Shown here: positions 9,035 to 16,960 of the stretch, piece after piece
How positions within the stretch are numbered: the stretch's first letter is position 1
How the letters are laid out: each line of letters starts with the position of its first letter
Source of the DNA: an uncultured Lachnospiraceae bacterium
GTDB taxonomy: Bacteria; Bacillota; Clostridia; Lachnospirales; Lachnospiraceae
Assembly: GCA_949840915.1 (NCBI GenBank)
Contig: CATKXY010000003.1
Coordinates: forward strand, 62,001-126,000
Direction: 5' to 3'
DNA: 64,000 nucleotides
The notes under the pieces: generated by a model
The model's database searches: none
What the model was told of the DNA's origin: nothing
Seen by the model: the letters and a program-made list of their open reading frames with translations, nothing else
Translations under genes and position numbers: made by a program

Positions 9035-9688
9035 ATGGATATGTTTGTATTAGGAGCTATTGCAGTTTTGGCTGCTATGGCCGGGTTCTGGGCGGGGAGA
9101 AGCGTTCAGTGGCAGCTTGTGGAGGCGGCGGAGGCCGATGTGGAGGAGAGCAGGGGAAGCGTTGTGAACACGGGCGTGAGACCGGAGGGAAGAACGGAGA
9201 GCCGCAGGCAGAGTAAGACGGTTTCGCTGGGACGTGAGATCGGCAGTCCGGTGGCGGGACAGGTCAGCGTGTTTGAGGAAAACGGGAGATGCAAGGTCCG
9301 GATTCTGCCGGATCAAGGCAAGGTATATGCGCCCACATCCGGGAAGATCAGACATCTCTATCCGATGGGCAGCGCCATGCTTCTGCAGACGGAGTTCGGC
9401 GCAGACATTTTGCTGCAGGCGGGAAGTCATGTGGACGAGATGTGCAGCGACTGTTATCATTGCCGTGTCATGGAGCATGAGTATGTGAGAAAAGGGACGC
9501 TTTTGCTCGAATATGACCCTGCAGGTATCGGCAGAGAGGGCGCCGATCCGGAGATCGTTCTCAGCGTGGAGAATGAGGAAGAGCTGGGAGGTATGACTGT
9601 GACGGGCCAGGGGCGCATCAAGGTCGGTGAGCCCGTCTTATATGTTGCCTGCGGTAAGCACTCGGAGTCATATGAAAAGCTTCCTTAA
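9035..9688 (+). CDS. Membrane-tethered EIIA-Glc-like protein lacking both active-site histidines
   Basis: 217 residues: one N-terminal transmembrane helix (3-21), a charged linker to about residue 65, then an EIIA-Glc (crr-like) fold from about 70 to the end, recognisable by GSPVAGQV, YAPTSGKI, YPMGSAMLLQTEFGADILLQAG and a final EPVLYV. In true EIIA-Glc the phosphorylated His lies in an LIH-x-G motif and its partner in KHAxG. Here these positions are Gln128 (LLQAG) and Ser113 (GSAML). It therefore cannot carry phosphate in the normal way and may be a regulator or a peptidase-like relative. No PTS gene is adjacent. Its 3' end overlaps the convergent AraC gene by 71 bases. Confidence 0.7.
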   Translation: MDMFVLGAIAVLAAMAGFWAGRSVQWQLVEAAEADVEESRGSVVNTGVRPEGRTESRRQSKTVSLGREIGSPVAGQVSVFEENGRCKVRILPDQGKVYAPTSGKIRHLYPMGSAMLLQTEFGADILLQAGSHVDEMCSDCYHCRVMEHEYVRKGTLLLEYDPAGIGREGADPEIVLSVENEEELGGMTVTGQGRIKVGEPVLYVACGKHSESYEKLP

Positions 9689-10463
9689 ATTCGCGAAAAA
9701 AGCTGCGGGAGCTTCCAAAGCCTGCGTCTAATGCAATGTTTGTGACGGAATCGTCCGACTCGGCCAAGAGCTTCTGGGCAAACTCCAGTCGTCTGGAGTT
9801 TACATAACGGGGAAAGGTGGTCTGAAACTTTTCCGAGAAGAGTCTGGAGAGGTGAAAACGGCTGACGCCGAATTCCCTGGCCAGAAGCTCCAGGGAGAGC
9901 TCTTCTGTGAAATGCCTGTCCAGATACAGAAGGACACGTTGTTCCAGTTCCAGATTTGTCCCTCCTTTTGCTTCTTCGAGCATGACCGGGGCTGAGGGCG
10001 AAGTGAAGAGATCCGCCAGAAGCAGCGACAGATATCCCTCAGCCAGATTGCACAGATAGGGGGGGATCGCCTCTCCGCGCTCATAGCACCGGGAGAGAGA
10101 GAGCAGGGAGGACGCCGCTTCCTGACTGTGACGGGAGAGCAGCTTCAGATCAAAACGGCCGTCTGCCGGAAGATAGTTTTGAAAATAATTTCGATAATGA
10201 GGACAAAAGTCGGATTCAAAAATGCACAGCAGGATTTGGCTGCCCTGATTCGGATCGGTGTAGAGACTGTGCAGGCGGTTGGGAAAGATCAGGATGCCCT
10301 GACCGGGAGTCAAAAAGCAGCGGCCATGACTGCCGGTGACAAGTAGACCGCCCTCCAGCACCAGGATCATTTCCACCTGTCGGTGAAGGTGTGAAGAGAA
10401 GGAGTTGTTGACGGAAGTATACAGGCGCAGGCGCTCCGCGCTGCTTTGATAAAAAAAGCTCAT
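9618..10463 (-). CDS. AraC family transcriptional regulator
   Basis: 281 residues: N-terminal cupin-like ligand domain (about 10-150) and C-terminal double helix-turn-helix (about 175-275) with the AraC signature LAREFGVSRFHLSRLF and the second helix pair VTNIALDAGFGSSRSFFREFKEAF. The gene diverges from the GH43 gene; two near-identical 14-base direct repeats lie in the shared intergenic region, the usual form of AraC-type sites. It most likely activates the GH43 gene in response to a xylan or arabinan-derived sugar. The tail overlaps the convergent EIIA-like gene by 71 bases. Confidence 0.9.
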   Translation of the reverse strand: MSFFYQSSAERLRLYTSVNNSFSSHLHRQVEMILVLEGGLLVTGSHGRCFLTPGQGILIFPNRLHSLYTDPNQGSQILLCIFESDFCPHYRNYFQNYLPADGRFDLKLLSRHSQEAASSLLSLSRCYERGEAIPPYLCNLAEGYLSLLLADLFTSPSAPVMLEEAKGGTNLELEQRVLLYLDRHFTEELSLELLAREFGVSRFHLSRLFSEKFQTTFPRYVNSRRLEFAQKLLAESDDSVTNIALDAGFGSSRSFFREFKEAFHMTPSAYRRQHIRRAHRP

Positions 10464-10487
10464 GGCAGTCTCCTTAAACGGTTTTGT

Positions 10488-10605
10488 GCAAGAAATGTCA
10501 TGTTCATTTTACGCCGGTTATTGGGGAAAAACAAGGGCAATATGCAAGAAATGGCATAATTGTGAGGAGATGTGGCACGAACCGGCAGAATGGAAATGTT
10601 ATAAT
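10488..10605 (+). promoter_or_regulatory. AraC-type direct repeats and promoter of the GH43 gene
   Basis: GCAAGAAATGTCAT (10488-10501) and GCAAGAAATGGCAT (10544-10557) differ by one base and lie 56 bp apart. A consensus -10 TATAAT is at 10600-10605, with no good -35, which fits an activator-dependent promoter. Confidence 0.6.
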
Positions 10606-10639
10606 CAATTTATCTTAAGCATGAGCAAAGGAGGACGTT

Positions 10640-12202
10640 ATGGACAAGGCAAAGATTCAGAAAATGTGGGTTGCGGACCAGGGGGACGGAACATACATAA
10701 ATCCGATTCTCTACACGGATTATTCCGATCCGGATGCGATCCGGGTGGGAGAGGATTATTTTATGATTGCTTCCAGCTTCTGTAATACTCCCGCAGTGCC
10801 CCTGCTGCACTCCAAAGATTTGGTGAATTGGAAGGTGATCAATTATATCATCGATAAGCTTCCGTTTGCGCGTTATGAGGAGCCGGTACACGGCTGCGGC
10901 ACATGGGCGCCTTCCATCCGCTTTCATGAGGGTGTTTACTATGCGTTTATCCCGTTTCCTGACGAGGGTATCATGATGTGCAAGACCGGGGATCCGTGGG
11001 GAAAATGGAGCGAGCCTGCCTTTGTCAGAGAGGTGACGGGATGGATCGATCCCTGTCCGTTCTGGGACGACGACGGAAAGGCCTATATGGTGACGGCATT
11101 TGCCAGAAGCCGGATTGGATTTAAGAGTTTTTTGTATCTGTCCCCTATGGAACCGGACTGCTCCGGGGTCCTGGATGACGGACAGTTTATCTATGACGGG
11201 CATGCTACACAGCCCACCATCGAGGGGCCCAAGCTCTACAAGAGAAACGGTTATTATTACATTTTTGCCCCCGCAGGCGGCGTGAAGCCGGGATGGCAGG
11301 CGGTGCTCCGCTCGAAGAATATCTATGGTCCTTACGAGGAGAAAATTGTGCTGCATCAGGGAAATTCTCCGGTAAACGGCCCTCACCAGGGAGCATGGGT
11401 GGATACACTTGGCGGAGAGCACTGGTTTTTGCATTTTCAGGATGTGGGAAACGCGGGGCGTATCGTCCATCTTCAGCCCATGCGCTGGGAGGACGACTGG
11501 CCGGTGATCGGCGTAAATGATGTGGACGGCTGCGGGGAGCCGGTGCTTCGCTATAAAAAGCCTGATGTGGGCGGCGTATATCCCGTTGATGCACCGGAGG
11601 ACAGCGACTTTTTCCAAGGGGAGAAGCTGGGGCTTCAGTGGCAGTGGAACGCCAATTATAAGGAAGAGTGGTATGCCCTGCAAAACGGACAGCTCATTCT
11701 CAACGCTCAGGCTGCGGACGGGAAACGTCAATTGTGCGATATTCCCAATCTGTTGATCCAGAAATGGCCTGCTCCTGATTTCCGTATTACGACCTGTCTC
11801 CATCTGGAGCATATGGCTGACGGCGATGTGGCTGGAATGGTATCTCAGTGCGGACACTATACCGGGCTCGTGGTAGTGCGGGATAACGGCAGTTATCGTC
11901 TGCAGCAGCGCACCGGAAACTGGACCAGAGACGATGAGGTGCGCACGGATCTGGAAATGCCGGAGGAGCTTGGGATTTCGGGCGATACGATTTATCTGCG
12001 CATGCGTGTGAGAGAGGAAAAAACGGTGTCCTTTGAGGCCGGGCCGGATGAAGAACATCTGAGACCGCTGGGTGAGACTGTCGAAGCCGCACCGGGGCGC
12101 TGGGTGGGCGTCAAGGCGGGATTGTTTGCCATAAACGAGAGCGGACAGACCGGAGGCAGTGTGGCGGCAGACTATTTTGTGTTTGAGAAGAATGAATCAT
12201 AA
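10640..12202 (+). CDS. GH43 family glycoside hydrolase (beta-xylosidase / arabinofuranosidase type)
   Basis: 520 residues without a signal peptide. An N-terminal five-bladed propeller domain (about 15-310) holds the GH43 acidic residues: Asp in YTDYSDPDAIRVG (base), Asp in WIDPCPFWDDDG (pKa modulator) and Glu in PTIEGPKLY (acid). The C-terminal 200 residues form a beta-sandwich of the kind found in intracellular xylosidases. It would release xylose or arabinose from imported oligosaccharides. Precise linkage cannot be read from sequence. AAAGGAGG precedes the ATG. The divergent AraC gene is the likely regulator. Confidence 0.92.
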   Translation: MDKAKIQKMWVADQGDGTYINPILYTDYSDPDAIRVGEDYFMIASSFCNTPAVPLLHSKDLVNWKVINYIIDKLPFARYEEPVHGCGTWAPSIRFHEGVYYAFIPFPDEGIMMCKTGDPWGKWSEPAFVREVTGWIDPCPFWDDDGKAYMVTAFARSRIGFKSFLYLSPMEPDCSGVLDDGQFIYDGHATQPTIEGPKLYKRNGYYYIFAPAGGVKPGWQAVLRSKNIYGPYEEKIVLHQGNSPVNGPHQGAWVDTLGGEHWFLHFQDVGNAGRIVHLQPMRWEDDWPVIGVNDVDGCGEPVLRYKKPDVGGVYPVDAPEDSDFFQGEKLGLQWQWNANYKEEWYALQNGQLILNAQAADGKRQLCDIPNLLIQKWPAPDFRITTCLHLEHMADGDVAGMVSQCGHYTGLVVVRDNGSYRLQQRTGNWTRDDEVRTDLEMPEELGISGDTIYLRMRVREEKTVSFEAGPDEEHLRPLGETVEAAPGRWVGVKAGLFAINESGQTGGSVAADYFVFEKNES

Positions 12203-12214
12203 AAATGAATCGGA

Positions 12215-12250
12215 AGAGGTGCCGGGAAGTTGTTCCCGGCACCTCTTTTT
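12215..12250 (+). terminator. Strong intrinsic terminator after the GH43 gene
   Basis: A perfect 14-bp inverted repeat (12215-12228 with 12233-12246) with a 4-base loop is followed by a run of T. It abuts the stop codon of the convergent XRE gene. Confidence 0.9.
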
Positions 12251-13076
12251 AGTGTTGCTGCGAATGCTTTGTTTTCCTGAGGCGGTCATAGATAAACGCA
12301 GCGGATGCCGACAGGAATAATAAAAAGACGGTCAGCAGATCCCACACATCGAAAATGGGCTCCGCTATCATTTTGGAAAGCGTCAGATTGATAAGAAACA
12401 CAAGAGGGATGGCCGTCAGAAAGGTTATTCCCAATGCGGCAGGCTTATTTGTCTTTCCTATGCGGATAAAGACGGCGGCCGTGATCCACAGGAATACGAT
12501 TGAAATTACAGCTATCGCCGAACCGATGGTGAATACTTCTCTGACCTTTGTCAATCTGCTCAACAGCAGCAGATAGGGAACAATAAGAATACTCAATGCG
12601 GATAAACTCAGGAGGATTCCTTTTCTCCCCGAGATGATGCCCGGAAATGTTATGGCCCATGCAAAAGCAATGGAGCTGACGGGAATTAACGACCATGTCA
12701 ATGTGCCGGATATTGCAAGGTTGCAGATCAGGCATACCATGACCGCGATGAAGAGCGCGGCGGAAAAGAGAATGAAGACGACCCTGTTTGCCAGCCTGCT
12801 GTTCTCGGTTTTCTTTTTCAGAGCCAGCAGATTTTCATCTGCTTTTTTTTCGTAGTGTTCCATAGCGACAACCTCCCCGCAGAGCAATTCGTTTACAGTG
12901 ATACCCAGTATTTCACAAAGCTCTAACATGATGGAGGAATCGGGCATGCTCTTTCCTGTCTCCCATTTGGATACTGCCCGGTCCGTAATGTTGAGCTTTT
13001 CTGCCAATTGTGCCTGCGTGAGTTTTTTCTCTCTGCGGCATTTGGCAATAAATTTACCTATTTCTATCTGATTCAT
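12249..13076 (-). CDS. XRE-type HTH regulator with C-terminal membrane domain
   Basis: 275 residues: an HTH_3 domain (about 5-62; KKLTQAQLAEKLNITDRAVSKWETG), a short linker, then five or six hydrophobic segments to the end. Such membrane-attached Xre regulators are common in Firmicutes and often sense envelope stress or peptides; the ligand is unknown. The ATG at 13076 is chosen because AAAGGAG lies just before it; an ATG six codons upstream precedes that ribosome binding site and is unlikely to be used. The gene is monocistronic and ends at the GH43 terminator. Confidence 0.85.
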   Translation of the reverse strand: MNQIEIGKFIAKCRREKKLTQAQLAEKLNITDRAVSKWETGKSMPDSSIMLELCEILGITVNELLCGEVVAMEHYEKKADENLLALKKKTENSRLANRVVFILFSAALFIAVMVCLICNLAISGTLTWSLIPVSSIAFAWAITFPGIISGRKGILLSLSALSILIVPYLLLLSRLTKVREVFTIGSAIAVISIVFLWITAAVFIRIGKTNKPAALGITFLTAIPLVFLINLTLSKMIAEPIFDVWDLLTVFLLFLSASAAFIYDRLRKTKHSQQH

Positions 13077-13222
13077 CCGATTTCTCCTTTCCATTCAACC
13101 ATACGCCTGTCCGCATGTTTTTTACACGAACCGACAGTTGAGTCGGGGATATTCAACCGCCGGTTGGGAAACGGTATTACTATTTTAGCACATGGCCGCA
13201 AGGTTTTCTATGCAAAAAAGGA

Positions 13223-13276
13223 TTGACAGATACCCCTGGGAGGTATATTCTATACATAGATACCCGGGTGGGGTAT
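13223..13276 (+). promoter_or_regulatory. Copper-operon promoter with two CsoR-type operators
   Basis: TTGACA (13223-13228), 17-base spacer, TATTCT (13246-13251). Operator 1, ATACCCCTGGGAGGTAT (13230-13246), fills the spacer; operator 2, ATACCCGGGTGGGGTAT (13260-13276), lies exactly 30 bp downstream over the transcription start. Both are pseudo-palindromes of the TACCC-N-GGGTA kind bound by CsoR repressors. Confidence 0.75.
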
Positions 13277-13317
13277 ATTCGGAAGAGCGGGTGTGTTTTG
13301 CCGGCGGAAAGGATAAT

Positions 13318-13659
13318 GTGAACAATATGGGAGAGAGTAAAGATATCGGGACAGAAGAAAAGGAGTGCGTTTGCGGCTGCCAGCAGAAATCGACGCCCAG
13401 ACGGCCGGAGGATCTGAAAGCGCTCAAGAACCGTCTGAACCGTATGCAGGGGCAGCTCTCCGGTATCGGCAGGATGCTGGACGAGAATCGTTACTGCGGA
13501 GACATTCTGGTACAGATCGCTGCGGTGGAAAGCGCATTGCAGGCTTTCGGGCATATGGTTCTGAAGGAACATATGGAGACCTGTGTGCAGGAGAAGATCA
13601 GGGAGGGAGACAAGGAAGTGATCGCTGAGACGCTGGAGCTGATCAAGAAACTGAGATGA
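13318..13659 (+). CDS. csoR: CsoR-family copper-sensing repressor
   Basis: About 113 residues. The all-helical DUF156 domain starts near RPEDLKALKNRLNRMQGQLSGI and carries the Cu(I)-binding set Cys (RYCGDIL), His and Cys (HMETC, spacing H-x3-C), as in copper-sensing CsoR rather than formaldehyde-sensing FrmR. An extra short Cys cluster (CVCGCQ) lies in the N-terminal tail. GTG 13318 is well spaced from GGAAAGGA; ATG 13327 is the alternative. Apo-CsoR should bind the two upstream operators and release them on Cu(I) binding, switching on this gene and copA 20 bases downstream. Confidence 0.88.
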   Translation: MNNMGESKDIGTEEKECVCGCQQKSTPRRPEDLKALKNRLNRMQGQLSGIGRMLDENRYCGDILVQIAAVESALQAFGHMVLKEHMETCVQEKIREGDKEVIAETLELIKKLR

Positions 13660-13679
13660 TCAATAAGGAGTAAACGGAT

Positions 13680-16412
13680 ATGCAGGAGAGATATCATATC
13701 ACAGGCATGACCTGTTCGGCCTGCTCCGCCCATGTGGAGAAGGCTGCCTGTAAATTGAACGGCGTGGAGAAAGCCTCCGTAAATCTTTTGACGGAGACAA
13801 TGGACATCACATATGATGATCAGACGCTGAAAGAGCAGGATATTATAAAGGCTGTGGAGGCGGCGGGGTATGGAGCCTTGCGGATGCAGGCCGGACGCAG
13901 CAGCAGCGCAGGGGCTGCTGCAGGGAATGTTTCCGGGAATGCAGACGGCGGCAGGGATGCGCTGATGCGCAGGGCGAAGGAAGAGAGCAGAGCCATGAAA
14001 TGGCGGCTTGGCATATCCGTCGGATTTTTGCTGCCGCTGATGTATGTGGCTATGTATCATATGTATCATAATCTGCTGCGAATTCCTGTGCCGGACTTTA
14101 TGATGAACACGTTTCACGGCAATGAGAATGCAATGATTTTTGCGTTGACGCAATTTCTTTTGCTGCTGCCCATTCTCTATATGAATCGCAAGTTTTTTGC
14201 TGTGGGCTTTAAGACTCTGGCGCATCTGTCCCCCAATATGGACAGTCTGATCGCAGTGGGGGCTTTTGCGGCAGTGGGTTACGGATTGTTTGCCATGTAT
14301 CGCATTGCCTATGGACTGGGATACGGGGACATGGCGCTGGTGGAGCATTATGCACATGATCTGTATTTTGAGTCGGCGGGCATGATACTGACCCTGATCA
14401 CCGTGGGAAAGTACCTGGAAAGCCGCTCCAAGGGCAGGACCGGCGAGGCTATCACCAAGCTGATGGATCTGTCTCCCAAGACGGCAGTGCGGCTTCGGGA
14501 GGATGGCGGCGAGGAGACGGTTCCGACAGAGGCTCTGCGCATCGGAGATGTTTTTCTGGTGAAGCCCGGCAGTCTGGTGCCCGTAGACGGGACGGTCCTT
14601 GAGGGGAATTCCAGTATTGACGAGGCCGCCATCACGGGAGAGAGCGTGCCTGTGGAGAAACGAGCAGGGGACAGGGTGGTATCCGCCACTTTGAACAAGG
14701 CAGGATTTTTGAAGTGCAGGGCTGACCGTGTGGGGGAGGACACGACGCTCTCTCAGATCGTGCGGCTGGTGGAGGAGGCTTCCGGCAGCAAGGCGCCCAT
14801 CGCACAGCTTGCGGATAGGGTGGCGGGTGTTTTCGTGCCTGTGGTCATGGGTATCGCGCTTGTCACTCTGACAGGGTGGCTGCTTGCGGGGGCGGATGCG
14901 GAATTTGCCATTTCCACGGCAATTGCCGTGCTGGTGATCTCCTGCCCCTGCGCGCTGGGGCTTGCCACGCCTGTGGCTATTATGGTGGGCACCGGAGTGG
15001 GTGCGGGCAACGGTATTTTGATCAAATCGGGTGAGGCGCTGCAGCGGGTGAGAGATGTGGACACTGTGGTGCTGGATAAGACGGGGACTGTCACTGAGGG
15101 CAGGCTGAAGGTTATGAGCCTGTTCGGATATGTGAAGGGGATGTCGTTGGAGACTTTGCTGGCGGCAGCGGCAGCCCTGGAGAGAAAGAGTGAGCATCCG
15201 CTGGCGGAGGCCATCCTGAAGGAGGCGGAGAAGAATGACTGTCCCGCCGTTTCGGTGAAGGATTTTAAAGCGGTGTTCGGAAGAGGCATTCAGGGAGTGG
15301 CGGATGCGGATATCCTGGCGGGAGGCAGTGAGGCTGTCAGGGCCGGAACCCTGTTGTTTGTGGGAAATCTTCCTTATCTCAGAGAGCAGGGTATTTTGAG
15401 CAGAGCCTGTGCGGGAGCCGGAGGAACGGGACCTTCCGAAGCACAGCTCGAGGAGGCTGTGGGGGCGCTTGCAGACGAGGGGGAGACTCCGCTGCTGGTG
15501 GCGGATGAGAACCGCGTACTGGGTATCATCACGGTGGCGGATGAGATTAAGGCAAGCTCCAGGGAGGCTATTCGCGCATGGCATAAGATGGGCATACGGG
15601 TAGTGATGCTCACCGGGGACAACAGGAGGACCGCGGAGGCGGTGTGCAGGCGGATGGGGCTTAACGAGGTGATTGCGGAGGTGCTTCCTCAGGATAAGGA
15701 GAAAAAAATCCGGGAGCTTGAGGAGTCCGGCTGCAGGGTGGCCATGATCGGGGACGGCATCAACGATGCCCCGGCGCTGGTATCCGCGGATGTGGGTATG
15801 GCCATCGGCGCGGGCACGGACGTAGCTATCGAGAGCGCAGATATTATTCTGATGAAAAACGATCTGCGGGATGCGGTGACCGCCATGCGGCTGGGACGCA
15901 GGGTGATCCGCAATATTAAACAGAATCTGTTTTGGGCGTTTTTCTATAATTGTATCGGGATTCCTCTGGCGGCAGGCCTTTTGTATCCGGCCTTCGGGCT
16001 GCGGCTGAATCCCATGTTCGGCGCAGCGGCCATGAGCATGAGCAGCATCTTTGTGGTGTGCAACGCTCTGCGGCTGAGAGGTTTTCGGAGCGATTTTGAG
16101 AAGCGCAGGACGGAGGAGGCAAAAGGGGACGGGGAGACGGATATGCCGGATGAGGCAAATTTGCCAAAGCAGATAATTAAAGAAGAAAAAGGAGAGAGCA
16201 GAATGAAGAAAGTAATCACAGTGGAGGGTATGATGTGCGGTCACTGCACCGGAAGGGTACAGAAGGCGCTGGAGGCTGTCGAGGGCGTCGCGGCAGTGAC
16301 CATGAGTCTGGAGGAAAAGACGGCTTCGGTGGAGCTTGCAGCGGAGGTGGCGGATGAGACGCTCAAGGCTGCCGTTTTGGAAGCCGGATATGAAGTGACA
16401 GGTATCGCGTAA
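13680..16412 (+). CDS. copA: Copper-exporting P1B-type ATPase CopA with C-terminal CopZ-like domain
   Basis: 910 residues. Order: N-terminal heavy-metal domain with MTCSAC (residues 10-15), membrane helices, actuator TGESVP loop, CPC metal site in SCPCALGLATP (about 421-431), phosphorylation site DKTGT (about 466-470), SEHPLAEA nucleotide loop, GDGINDAPAL hinge, last helices, then an acidic linker and a second heavy-metal domain with MMCGHC (from residue 842). Standard CopA proteins lack a C-terminal metal domain. An AAAGGAG (16188-16194) stands 8 bases before ATG 16203, so the last 69 residues could also be made as a free CopZ-like chaperone. Regulated by the upstream CsoR. Confidence 0.95.
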   Translation: MQERYHITGMTCSACSAHVEKAACKLNGVEKASVNLLTETMDITYDDQTLKEQDIIKAVEAAGYGALRMQAGRSSSAGAAAGNVSGNADGGRDALMRRAKEESRAMKWRLGISVGFLLPLMYVAMYHMYHNLLRIPVPDFMMNTFHGNENAMIFALTQFLLLLPILYMNRKFFAVGFKTLAHLSPNMDSLIAVGAFAAVGYGLFAMYRIAYGLGYGDMALVEHYAHDLYFESAGMILTLITVGKYLESRSKGRTGEAITKLMDLSPKTAVRLREDGGEETVPTEALRIGDVFLVKPGSLVPVDGTVLEGNSSIDEAAITGESVPVEKRAGDRVVSATLNKAGFLKCRADRVGEDTTLSQIVRLVEEASGSKAPIAQLADRVAGVFVPVVMGIALVTLTGWLLAGADAEFAISTAIAVLVISCPCALGLATPVAIMVGTGVGAGNGILIKSGEALQRVRDVDTVVLDKTGTVTEGRLKVMSLFGYVKGMSLETLLAAAAALERKSEHPLAEAILKEAEKNDCPAVSVKDFKAVFGRGIQGVADADILAGGSEAVRAGTLLFVGNLPYLREQGILSRACAGAGGTGPSEAQLEEAVGALADEGETPLLVADENRVLGIITVADEIKASSREAIRAWHKMGIRVVMLTGDNRRTAEAVCRRMGLNEVIAEVLPQDKEKKIRELEESGCRVAMIGDGINDAPALVSADVGMAIGAGTDVAIESADIILMKNDLRDAVTAMRLGRRVIRNIKQNLFWAFFYNCIGIPLAAGLLYPAFGLRLNPMFGAAAMSMSSIFVVCNALRLRGFRSDFEKRRTEEAKGDGETDMPDEANLPKQIIKEEKGESRMKKVITVEGMMCGHCTGRVQKALEAVEGVAAVTMSLEEKTASVELAAEVADETLKAAVLEAGYEVTGIA
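16203..16412 (+). CDS. Possible internal start: CopZ-like copper chaperone from within copA
   Basis: In frame with copA. The 69-residue product MKKVITVEGMMCGHC... is a complete ferredoxin-fold metal-binding domain with the CxxC site and a normal C-terminus, the size of free CopZ. A consensus ribosome binding site with ideal spacing lies inside the copA linker. Whether it is translated separately is not shown by sequence. Confidence 0.45.
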   Translation: MKKVITVEGMMCGHCTGRVQKALEAVEGVAAVTMSLEEKTASVELAAEVADETLKAAVLEAGYEVTGIA

Positions 16413-16428
16413 GAGTGATCCGGGAAAG

Positions 16429-16471
16429 ACGGGAAACGGTCGGGACAATATGAGGCCGTTTCCCGTTTTTT
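16429..16471 (+). terminator. Intrinsic terminator after copA
   Basis: Perfect 11-bp inverted repeat acgggaaacgg / ccgtttcccgt (16429-16439 with 16456-16466), then a run of T. Confidence 0.85.
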
Positions 16472-16492
16472 GATTTAATCAGGCAAAGTTTG

Positions 16493-16549
16493 TTGACAAA
16501 ATGGTTTACTGAGTGTAAACTATACTCAGGAGGTCTACATAAAGTAAAC
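16493..16549 (+). promoter_or_regulatory. Promoter with two BlaI/MecI-type operators
   Basis: TTGACA (16493-16498), 17-base spacer, TAAACT (16516-16521). Operator 1, GTTTACTGAGTGTAAAC (16504-16520), is a perfect 6-bp inverted repeat with a 5-base centre and covers the spacer and -10. Operator 2, GTCTAC-N5-GTAAAC (16533-16549), has one mismatch and lies 29 bp downstream. Confidence 0.7.
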
Positions 16550-16594
16550 CAACGGCGCTTCGTATATTCTATTTTGGACAAAGGGGGAAGGATA

Positions 16595-16954
16595 ATGGGA
16601 GATTTTAGGCTTGCAGAGATAGAGAGCCGCTTTGCGGAACTGATCTGGCAGAGAGAGCCGATTGCTTCCGGCGAGCTGGTCAGCTTGTGTGAAAAGGAAT
16701 TAAACTGGAAAAAATCCACTACCTACACAGTGCTTCGGCGGCTCTGTCAGAAGGGGATTCTGAAGAACGAGGATGCGATGGTCAGCTCCCGGATCAAGAA
16801 GGAGGAGTATATGGCCAGATGCAGTGAGCAGGTGGTGGAGGATACTTTTGAAGGGTCGCTGCCTCAGTTTGTGGCCGCATTTATGAGCAGGAAAAAATTG
16901 AGCAGGAAACAGATCGAAGAAATACAAAAGCTGATCGACGATTATGAGAGGTGA
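16595..16954 (+). CDS. BlaI/MecI/CopY family repressor
   Basis: 119 residues from ATG 16595, which follows AAGGGGGAAGG; the longer upstream frame would run through the operator and promoter and is rejected. The winged helix (about 1-75) has the family pattern AELIWQREPIASGELV and KKSTTYTVLRRLCQKGIL; the C-terminal helices (FVAAFMSRKKLSRKQIEEIQKLID) form the dimer part. These repressors are inactivated by cleavage when a partner M56 membrane protease senses a signal. That partner is encoded 6 bases downstream. Two matching operators lie upstream, so it is autoregulated. Confidence 0.92.
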   Translation: MGDFRLAEIESRFAELIWQREPIASGELVSLCEKELNWKKSTTYTVLRRLCQKGILKNEDAMVSSRIKKEEYMARCSEQVVEDTFEGSLPQFVAAFMSRKKLSRKQIEEIQKLIDDYER

Positions 16955-16960
16955 TGAAAT

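Noticed and set aside
10610..12058. Minus-strand open frame of 482 codons opposite the GH43 gene
   Set aside because: Shadow frame; the plus strand carries a full catalytic triad and a ribosome binding site.
13491..16448. Minus-strand open frame of 985 codons across copA
   Set aside because: Its protein has no recognisable domain, is rich in His, Arg and Pro, and lies opposite a complete CopA; it is an artefact of G+C-biased third positions.
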